Origin: Pseudomonadota bacterium
Lineage (GTDB): Bacteria; Myxococcota_A; UBA9160; SZUA-336
Length of the DNA: 64,000 nt
Direction of reading: 5' to 3'
Assembly: GCA_003247575.1 (NCBI GenBank)
Contig: QJZC01000019.1
Coordinates: forward strand, 62,001 to 126,000
Shown: piece by piece, positions 9,424-16,419 of the stretch
Position numbering within the stretch: the first letter of the stretch is position 1
Layout: every line of letters starts with the position of its first letter
Position numbers and translations under genes: made by a program
The notes under the pieces: generated by a model
What the model was told of the DNA's origin: nothing
Seen by the model: only the letters and a program-made list of their open reading frames with translations
Database searches by the model: none

Positions 9424-9445
9424 GGGCGCGAGGTCGCTCGCGCCC
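9424..9445. terminator. Strong GC hairpin (possible bidirectional terminator) between convergent genes
   Basis: GGGCGCGAG-GTCG-CTCGCGCCC, perfect 9 bp stem with tetraloop, followed by a weak T-tract (TCTTCC). Confidence 0.4.
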
Positions 9446-9519
9446 TCTTCCAGCGAGCAGTGTTCAACCACTCCGCTCATCGTTGCAGAATCCTGCAAGC
9501 CGTCGCCGCGACTGTCGCG

Positions 9520-10686
9520 CTAGTCGGCGCGGGCGTCGTCCCAATGCGGATAGTCCGAGCGCAACTTGCGAAGCTCGAAGTTCTTCTCCACCCACTCGAT
9601 CAACCTGGGCGTCAGCGATAGATCGCGAGTTTCACGAGGCGCGGAAAGATCGAAGCTCTGCTTCACTCCACCCGGCGATCGTAGCTCGAGACTCGCAGGC
9701 AGCCCAACCGCAACGAGATCCACCGCGACTCCGTCGTAATGATTGGACCTACGCGCACCCTCCTCGGTTGCGTACACCACCTCGTACGTATCGGCCATCG
9801 TCCTCGCTGCTTCGCGCGTCGCCGCCCATCCGTCGGGATGCTGCCAGGAGATCGCGACACCCATCCCCCACTCGCGATTCCTCCGCTCCAGCTTTTCGAG
9901 AACGCGACGGCCCTCTGCGGCGCTCGCTGCGCGGCTCAAGAGGAACGCTCCCCACATCAGGTACCCGCGTTCGCGCCTACGCAACGTAGAGGTGAGTGCG
10001 ACCTGTGCACCCTGCTCTCGAAGCTGCTGGATCAAGCTCTGGATACGGGCACTCAGGCCGCTATTCGGTCGTATCGTACGCAGAGCCTGCAACATTTCGG
10101 CTTCATCGGATGGGTTTCGAAAGCGCGTGGTCCAACGCGGCCCCAATGGATCGCCATCGGCGGCCGGTTCGTAGTCCTTCTGGGGCGCGGGTCGATCGAT
10201 CGCGAGCTCTGCTCGCGTTCCGTAGCGGCGCGGACGCTCCCCGAAGACTTCTTGTGGATGTACGAGGATCCCAGCCGAGCGTGCGCGACCCGAGGGAACG
10301 ACGACATCGCGCCCACGCAGCCCTTGCACCCCCGCGACCAATACGTCGTCGAGGAAGTAGCAGAAATCTTCCAGATCGAGCGGGCGACGGAACTGCACGC
10401 GCAGCGCGCGCAGGAGCTCCTTGTCTGTGGCATCGGTGACGGCGAGCAACGACGCACCATCCACCACAACCCCACTCACTTCGAGCCGCCACGCACCGAG
10501 CTGACGCCCAGCCTCGCGCAAGGTCGGTCTCCAGTCGTCAGCGACAGGGGCGGGCAACCGTTCGAAGCGACGATCGGTCGAGAGGATCGCCTCCTGCGCG
10601 CTCGCACTACTCCACGGCAGCAGCAGAGCACACAAGGCACCGAGAGCACGCACCAAGCCGTCGCGCAGGTGCGCTCTCACCCTCAA
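9520..10686 (-). CDS. Secreted M15/DD-peptidase-fold-like protein (possible DUF5715)
   Basis: Signal peptide (LGALCALLLPWSSASA); C-terminal ALTSTLRRRERGYLMWGAF ... RSNHYDGVAVDLVAVGLP ... LIEWVEKNFELRKLRSDYPHWDD, resembling the M15/Hedgehog-type zinc-site pattern. Likely TTG or GTG start. Confidence 0.55.
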   Translation of the reverse strand: MRVRAHLRDGLVRALGALCALLLPWSSASAQEAILSTDRRFERLPAPVADDWRPTLREAGRQLGAWRLEVSGVVVDGASLLAVTDATDKELLRALRVQFRRPLDLEDFCYFLDDVLVAGVQGLRGRDVVVPSGRARSAGILVHPQEVFGERPRRYGTRAELAIDRPAPQKDYEPAADGDPLGPRWTTRFRNPSDEAEMLQALRTIRPNSGLSARIQSLIQQLREQGAQVALTSTLRRRERGYLMWGAFLLSRAASAAEGRRVLEKLERRNREWGMGVAISWQHPDGWAATREAARTMADTYEVVYATEEGARRSNHYDGVAVDLVAVGLPASLELRSPGGVKQSFDLSAPRETRDLSLTPRLIEWVEKNFELRKLRSDYPHWDDARAD

Positions 10687-11294
10687 GCAAGCGCCTTCTG
10701 TAGGTAGTGCCGCGCGACCTCGAAGCGATCGTTTCCCCAGAACATCTCCTTCGCGACGAATAGAGTCGGAGCGCCGAAGACTCCACGCTCGATCGCCTCG
10801 CGGGAGCAGGCATCGATGCGATCGGAGAGGTCCTGCGACGTCGCACGGGCGATCGCATCTGCGCCATCCAGACCGGCACCTTCCAGTAGCTCACGGACCA
10901 CAGTCGGATCCGACACATCGCGCGCTTGTGCCCAGCGGGCCCGGAACGCCGGATAGTGAAACTCTCGAAAGACACCAGCATCGCGAGCGACCAGCGCGGC
11001 CTGTGCGAGCAGCCGAGTGCTCGGACGAGAGCGACGTGCGTCCGGAGAGAAGTCCGCCCCGCAGACCTCGGCCCAATGCGCGATGTCTTGCGCGGCGTGT
11101 GCACGCTTGCGCGGTCCCATTCCGGGCGCACTCACCCCCTGTGGCAGCGGATTCGGTGCCGGCTCGCGGACGATCGACAACAGCATCGGATGAAAGTCGA
11201 TCTCTACCCCCAGATCGCCAAAGTACGCCTCTACCCGGCAGTTCCCCAGATACGCCCAAGGACACGCATAGTCGTAGTAGAACGGAACCTGCAT
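10683..11294 (-). CDS. DsbA-family / 2-hydroxychromene-2-carboxylate isomerase-like protein
   Basis: MQVPFYYDYACPWAYLGNCRVEAYFGDLGVEIDFHPMLL ... GVFGAPTLFVAKEMFWGNDRFEVARHYL. Confidence 0.85.
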   Translation of the reverse strand: MQVPFYYDYACPWAYLGNCRVEAYFGDLGVEIDFHPMLLSIVREPAPNPLPQGVSAPGMGPRKRAHAAQDIAHWAEVCGADFSPDARRSRPSTRLLAQAALVARDAGVFREFHYPAFRARWAQARDVSDPTVVRELLEGAGLDGADAIARATSQDLSDRIDACSREAIERGVFGAPTLFVAKEMFWGNDRFEVARHYLQKALA

Positions 11295-11427
11295 CTCGTC
11301 GCCCCTCCTCGTGAAAACCCGTCGATGAGGCATCTCCGGGCGCCAGACGTCTCGAGCGGACCACGCCCGGAAGCACACGGCGTATCAGTCTACGGACGGC
11401 CGCTGCGCCTGCAAAGCCCCCGTCTCG

Positions 11428-11457
11428 AGTTGGAGCATCGGAAGTTGGAGCATCGGA
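11428..11457. repeat. Perfect 15-bp tandem duplication (AGTTGGAGCATCGGA x2)
   Basis: Directly read in the intergenic region upstream of 11523. Confidence 0.85.
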
Positions 11458-11522
11458 GGCTCCTGGCAGCACCTCACAGACACCGCGCCGGAGCGCCGCG
11501 GCACGCTTGCTACACTGAGCGA

Positions 11523-11882
11523 ATGGATGCCCGAGACCTAGAGGTACGCTGCGAATCTTGCGACGCCGGCTTCGCGGCCGGCACGCCGGAGTGCATTCAC
11601 TGCGGCCGGCGGCTCCCCAAGAAGCGCCGCTCGGCCGATCCCGACCTCCGGCTGCAGTCGAGCTCGCGCGATCTCGGCAATCCGGCGGACTTCCCGCACG
11701 AGCCCGAGCTGGAGCGTACTCCCGAGGCCCGCGCTCGGCGTCCACGCGAGGGGCCTGGACCGGCGCAGCCGGAAGAGGACGATATCCCTGTGGGCGGGCT
11801 GATCAACAACCTCTTTCCCGGAATGCTCGCCTTGGGCTTCCTGGCTGTCAGCTACGTGCTGCGCGCCTGCGGGAACTCCTAG
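11523..11882 (+). CDS. Zinc-ribbon protein with C-terminal TM anchor, unknown function
   Basis: 119 aa: VRCESCDAGFAAGTPECIHCGRRLP, disordered acidic linker, then GGLINNLFPGMLALGFLAVSYVLRACGNS. Confidence 0.65.
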   Translation: MDARDLEVRCESCDAGFAAGTPECIHCGRRLPKKRRSADPDLRLQSSSRDLGNPADFPHEPELERTPEARARRPREGPGPAQPEEDDIPVGGLINNLFPGMLALGFLAVSYVLRACGNS

Positions 11883-11886
11883 CGCG

Positions 11887-12861
11887 CTAATCCTGCTCGG
11901 CAGGATCGAGCACTGCTTCGACGCGGCGGTCGTTCCACCAGAGTGTCATCGGGCTCTCCAGCTGGAACGGCTCGGGCAGCACGAGATAGCCCAGGCTCAG
12001 GAGGCCGGCGGCCATCGGGCCCTCGCGTCCGAGCAGCCACCCCTGTTCGCTGACGCGCTCCGCCAACGGCTGAAACGTGCGCCCCGCCTGTGCCACGAAG
12101 AAGCGAGGATAGAACTCGCTGTCGACGTCGGTGCGCACGGCGAACACCACGACTTTCGACTCGGGCTTTGCTCCGAGCTCGGTCAGCGCGCTGCGGACGG
12201 TCTGCTCCAAGGCTGGAGAGTACGCAAACTGAAGCGAGAGCTGGGGAGCTCCGCGGACATCCTCGACGGCGATCGTCGCGGGTGCGAGCTGCTGACGCAA
12301 CGAGAGCAGCTCGACGAGATCGCGTAGCTCATCGGGTGCCAGGCTGAGCAGCTGCGACTCGGGTAGTTGACCCTGAGGCTCGACCTCACCCACTGCGCCA
12401 GTGCGAGCGACCTCCGACTCGCGGTTCGAAGAGCGGCTCGAAGAGCGAAGGCTCGGTGCTTCGTCGCTCGATTCGCGGCTACTACGCGCATTCTGGCGTC
12501 GCAGCGAGCGGATCTGCTGCGCCTTGTCCACCAGGTTGTAGGGGTTGTTGGGATCCTGCTCCTCCTGGTCCACATACCAGGTGTACGGACGCGGCAGATA
12601 TTCCGGGCGGATCGGCGGTAGCTCGGACGCCGGTACGAACTTGGGATCCTTGCACGGTGCCGCCGCCCTGGAGCTGACCACGAAGAAGCTTCCGTCCGGG
12701 CACACCCCGGTGATCGAGTCGTCCGCCTGGGCCGCAGACCAGGTGACCAGCGAGGCAGCCAACAACGACAGAGTCCCGGACAGGACGGGCAGGGATGCCG
12801 ACCGACCGCGACGAGGCAGACTGGGAACCTGGGAGTTCGTGAGATTTGGGGAGTCTTTCAC
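11887..12861 (-). CDS. Secreted protein of unknown function
   Basis: GTG start; signal peptide (LPVLSGTLSLLAASLVTWSAAQA), Cys-containing N-terminus ([63 protein letters not shown]), folded C-terminus ending in LWWNDRRVEAVLDPAEQD. Confidence 0.6.
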   Translation of the reverse strand: MKDSPNLTNSQVPSLPRRGRSASLPVLSGTLSLLAASLVTWSAAQADDSITGVCPDGSFFVVSSRAAAPCKDPKFVPASELPPIRPEYLPRPYTWYVDQEEQDPNNPYNLVDKAQQIRSLRRQNARSSRESSDEAPSLRSSSRSSNRESEVARTGAVGEVEPQGQLPESQLLSLAPDELRDLVELLSLRQQLAPATIAVEDVRGAPQLSLQFAYSPALEQTVRSALTELGAKPESKVVVFAVRTDVDSEFYPRFFVAQAGRTFQPLAERVSEQGWLLGREGPMAAGLLSLGYLVLPEPFQLESPMTLWWNDRRVEAVLDPAEQD

Positions 12862-12873
12862 CCCCCCAGTTTA

Positions 12874-12950
12874 TTCAAGTGAAAATATAATGGAGGATCG
12901 AAACCTACTGATTTTACTATCAGATACAGTTTCATAAGGTATCACTTGAA
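12874..12950. repeat. Inverted repeat TTCAAGTGA ... TCACTTGAA flanking an AT-rich island
   Basis: Arms at 12874-12882 and 12942-12950, perfect over 9 bp; right arm overlaps the rluB stop codon. Confidence 0.75.
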
Positions 12951-13733
12951 GTTTTGACGCGCGCTTCCGGAAGGCTGCACCCGGCGTCCCGCACCCCGCC
13001 TGCGCACCAGCTGCTCCAGCGCAGCGCGTTCGTCCCGCTGGAGCGGCCTGCACTCCCCGGGCGCCAATCCCCGCAGGCTCAGCGGGCCGAAGCCCACCCG
13101 AATCAGCCGGCGCACGGGATGCCCTATGGAATCGAACATCCTGCGGATCTGATGCCGGCGCCCCTCGATGAGAACGACCTCCACGACGCTCGCGGAGTCG
13201 CTCGCCCTGACCAGGCGTACATCCTCGGCCGCAGCCAGACACTCGTCCAGCTGCACCCCCTGCCGTAGTGCGCGCAGGGCGTCAGCCCCCACCTTTCCCG
13301 TGGCTGTAACCCGGTAGGTGCGGGGAACTCGAAAGGATGGATGCAACATATGCTGCGCGAGCTCGCCATCGTTGGTCAGCAGCAACAACCCTTCGCTCGC
13401 GGAGTCGAGCCGCCCCACCGGGAACAGGCGCCGCGAGCTCGAAGTCAGATCGACGACGGTGCGGCGCGCGTGCGGGTCACGCGTCGTCGAGACCACTCCA
13501 CGGGGCTTGTGCAGCAGGTAATACCGCCGCGGCTCGCGACCGGCGAGCATGCGCCCATCGACGCGCACTCGATCTCGCGTACGATCGACTCGCACACCGA
13601 GCTCGCGGATGATCCGACCATTGACACTCACGCGCCCAGCGCGGATCAGCTCCTCGCAGGCGCGCCGAGACGCCACCCCGGCTGCGGCCAACACCTTCTG
13701 CAGGCGTTCCCTACGATCTGCCTGTTGACTCAT
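12942..13733 (-). CDS. rluB: 23S rRNA pseudouridine synthase, RluB/RsuA family
   Basis: S4 domain (RLQKVLAAAGVASRRACEELIRAGRVSVNG) and catalytic GRLDSASEGLLLLTNDGELAQHMLHPS; IEGRRHQIRRMFDSIGHPV. Confidence 0.92.
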   Translation of the reverse strand: MSQQADRRERLQKVLAAAGVASRRACEELIRAGRVSVNGRIIRELGVRVDRTRDRVRVDGRMLAGREPRRYYLLHKPRGVVSTTRDPHARRTVVDLTSSSRRLFPVGRLDSASEGLLLLTNDGELAQHMLHPSFRVPRTYRVTATGKVGADALRALRQGVQLDECLAAAEDVRLVRASDSASVVEVVLIEGRRHQIRRMFDSIGHPVRRLIRVGFGPLSLRGLAPGECRPLQRDERAALEQLVRRRGAGRRVQPSGSARQNFK

Positions 13734-14682
13734 CACTGTCCTCGAGCTCGCCGCCCGCGACATCGTACACTTCTGACGCTTCTGACGCACTCGAATCGCC
13801 GGGGCCCGCGGCGGGCTCGGCCTCGGACGCGCTCTCGCCACTCGCAGCGAACTCAGCGCGCACAGCCGGCTCTGCACCGGCGGCAGACTCGGCGCACGCT
13901 TCGCTCTCGACCTTCTCAGCGGACAGTTCCGACGTCCCAGGCGGCTCGCGGGACTCCCCGTCCCGCGGCGAGCCTGCATCCCCCGGGGAATGTGCGTCCC
14001 CCGAAGACAGGACTTCCTCCGCTTCAGGCTCGCCCGAGGAGACGTCGGCAGAGTCGGACGCGGGTATGTTTCCCGCGGCGGGCTCCACCTCTGACTCCTC
14101 CGACGAGGATGCGACCCGCTGCTCTGCGATTGCGGCTTCGATCGGGGTCGCCTCCACCTCGCCGGGAGCGACCAGATCGCGGAGATCGGGCAAATCTCGC
14201 AGCGAGCCCAACCCGAAGACCTCGAGGAACTGAGCCGTCGTCCCATAGAGAGCGGGACGGCCGGGCGCGTCGCGCCGGCCGACGATGCGCACCAGGCCGC
14301 GCTCCAGCAAAGCTCGCACCACGGCGCCGCTATCCACACTGCGGATCTCCTCGACCTCAGGCCGCGAGATCGGCTGTCGATAGGCGATTACTGCGAGCGT
14401 ATCCAGCGAGGCTCGGCTGAGCTTTATGCGTCGCTCCGGCTGGATCGAGGCAAGCATCTCGCCGAACTCGGGTCGGGTGCGAAAGCGGTATCCACCCGAT
14501 ACCTCGACGATCTCGTACGGGCGCCCGCTGACCTCGAGCTGCTTGTTGATGTCTTGAACGCCCGCGGCAATCTGGCCTGGAGTCCAACCGAGCACCCGCT
14601 TGAGCGCCGTCGGGCCCACAGAGCCACTCCCTGCAAAGATCAGTGCCTCGAGGACCGCGAGCGGCGAGTCAGGTCCCGCCAT
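13711..14682 (-). CDS. scpB: Segregation and condensation protein B, with a long acidic C-terminal extension
   Basis: VLEALIFAGSGSVGPTALKRVLG ... ASLDTLAVIAYRQPISRPEVEEIRSVDSGAVVRALLERGLVRIVGRRDAPGRPALYGTT, then an about 135 aa E/S/A/P-rich tail. Confidence 0.92.
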   Translation of the reverse strand: MAGPDSPLAVLEALIFAGSGSVGPTALKRVLGWTPGQIAAGVQDINKQLEVSGRPYEIVEVSGGYRFRTRPEFGEMLASIQPERRIKLSRASLDTLAVIAYRQPISRPEVEEIRSVDSGAVVRALLERGLVRIVGRRDAPGRPALYGTTAQFLEVFGLGSLRDLPDLRDLVAPGEVEATPIEAAIAEQRVASSSEESEVEPAAGNIPASDSADVSSGEPEAEEVLSSGDAHSPGDAGSPRDGESREPPGTSELSAEKVESEACAESAAGAEPAVRAEFAASGESASEAEPAAGPGDSSASEASEVYDVAGGELEDSDESTGRS

Positions 14683-15520
14683 CGGATTCCTCCACTCTCA
14701 ATCGGATCCGCAGGCCTCCATGCGGCACTCCGGTCTCGTCCACGTTCTGATAGATCCGAATCACCTGGATGCGAGTGAGCTCCAGGACCGCCAAGAATGT
14801 GATCACCACACGCGCGCGACTCGGCTCACCATCGCGCAGCACGGCTTCGAACTCGAGCATCTCGTCCGGCTTGGCCTGCAGCCTGTCCATCACTGCAAGC
14901 ATCTGGTCCTGCAGGGTGAACCTCTCGCGCACGACCTTGTGCACGGCGCTCTCCTGCGGCAGCGACTCGAGCACCCGGCGCATGGCGAGGACCAGGGCCT
15001 CGAGCTCGACCCGCAGGACCGGCTCTCGCTCCGGAATCTGAGACAGATCGGGATCCACCTGGAAGACATCACGCCCGAGCAACGGACGCTCGGAGAGCTG
15101 ATCGGCCGCTTCCCGGAACGCCGCGAAAGCGGCCAAGCGACGCGCGAGCTCGGCGCGGGGATCCTCGCCCTCCTCCTCCTCCTCGCCCTCCTCGGGCGGC
15201 AGGAGCGCGCGAGACTTGATGTGGGCCAGGGTCGCGGCCATCAGCAGATAGTCGGCTGCTGCGTCGATATCGAGGCGACGCATGAAATCGAGGTACTCGA
15301 GGTACTGCGCCGAGATCAGCGCAATCGGGATATCCGAGACGTCGACCTCGTTGGCCCGGCACAGGTGGAGCAGCAAGTCCAAGGGCCCTTCGAAGGTGGG
15401 GAGCTTCACGGCTCCCATGGCCTGCGTACCCTCGCCGGCACCGGCCTCCGCGGCTTCCACCGAAACCGGTCCAGCAGCCGAGGACGCGGCCTCGGGCGGA
15501 TTCGACTCCACCGGGATCAT
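14669..15520 (-). CDS. scpA: Segregation and condensation protein A
   Basis: VKLPTFEGPLDLLLHLCRANEVDVSDIPIALISAQYLEYLDFMRRLDIDAAADYLLMAATLAHIKSRALLPP. Confidence 0.95.
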   Translation of the reverse strand: MIPVESNPPEAASSAAGPVSVEAAEAGAGEGTQAMGAVKLPTFEGPLDLLLHLCRANEVDVSDIPIALISAQYLEYLDFMRRLDIDAAADYLLMAATLAHIKSRALLPPEEGEEEEEGEDPRAELARRLAAFAAFREAADQLSERPLLGRDVFQVDPDLSQIPEREPVLRVELEALVLAMRRVLESLPQESAVHKVVRERFTLQDQMLAVMDRLQAKPDEMLEFEAVLRDGEPSRARVVITFLAVLELTRIQVIRIYQNVDETGVPHGGLRIRLRVEESDGGT

Positions 15521-16407
15521 ACGGAGCCGCCCCGCGGATGTGCGCGGTCGATCAACGAGCGCAGGCGCTCTCGACTCACGTGTGTGTAGATCTCGGTCGT
15601 GCCGATGTCCGCATGACCGAGTAGCTCTTGAACCGAACGCAGATCCGCTCCCCCCTCGAGCAAGTGCGTCGCGAACGAGTGCCTGAGCCCATGCGGACTG
15701 AGCCTCGCGCGAATCCCCGCAAGCCGCGCATGATAACGCACGCGGTACCAGACGGCCTGGCGCGTGATCCGAGCCCCGCGCGCCGAGAGGAAGACGGCCG
15801 CCTCGGACCGGCTCCGATCCCAGCGGGGACGCACCTCGCGGAGATACCGCTCCAAGGCGGCGATACAGGCTTCTCCGAGCGGAGCAATGCGCTGGCGACG
15901 GCCCTTCCCCTCGACCCAGCAGAGCGCCGAGTCGAGCTCTAGCGCCGAACCGTCGAGCCCCACCAGCTCGCTCACTCGCAGCCCTCCTGCATACAAGGTC
16001 TCCAACATGGCGCGATCGCGAATGCCGAGCGGCGATTCGTCGGGCGAACGCAGCAGGGCGTCAACCTCCCGAGCGCTCAGAACCTCGGGCGTACGTCGTC
16101 GCACGCGCGGCCTGGCGATCCCTTCGAGCGGATCGCCCGCCAGAGCCCCTTCTGCACGCAAATAGCGGAACCACTGAGACAAGGCCGACAACGCTCGCCC
16201 ACGCGAGCGCGGGGCGAGCCCCTCGGATTGCAGACGCTCGAGATGTCTTCGCACGACCGGAGCATCGACGCTCGACAGGGATCGCTCGCCAGCCGTCGCG
16301 CGGAACGAAGCCAGATCCCGCCCATAGCACTCGATCGTATTCGCTGAGAGTCCCCGCTCGACGGACAGATGCTGCAAAAAGGCGTCGATTGCGGTGTCGA
16401 GATCCAC
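15517..16407 (-). CDS. xerD: Tyrosine recombinase XerC/XerD
   Basis: Complete phage_integrase catalytic set: R (TLYAGGLRVSELVGL), HGLRHSFATHLLEGGADLRSVQELLGHADIGTTEIYTHV. Confidence 0.9.
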   Translation of the reverse strand: MDLDTAIDAFLQHLSVERGLSANTIECYGRDLASFRATAGERSLSSVDAPVVRRHLERLQSEGLAPRSRGRALSALSQWFRYLRAEGALAGDPLEGIARPRVRRRTPEVLSAREVDALLRSPDESPLGIRDRAMLETLYAGGLRVSELVGLDGSALELDSALCWVEGKGRRQRIAPLGEACIAALERYLREVRPRWDRSRSEAAVFLSARGARITRQAVWYRVRYHARLAGIRARLSPHGLRHSFATHLLEGGADLRSVQELLGHADIGTTEIYTHVSRERLRSLIDRAHPRGGSV

Positions 16408-16419
16408 GGATGTCTCGAC

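Noticed and set aside
12367-12677. Plus-strand ORFs opposite the secreted-protein gene at 11887-12861
   Set aside because: Weaker coding character than the minus frame, which has a signal peptide and folded-looking C-terminus.
15517-16407. Tyrosine recombinase as evidence of an integrated mobile element
   Set aside because: Sequence and context (with scpA/scpB) fit a housekeeping Xer recombinase; no att-like repeats, tRNA or phage genes nearby.
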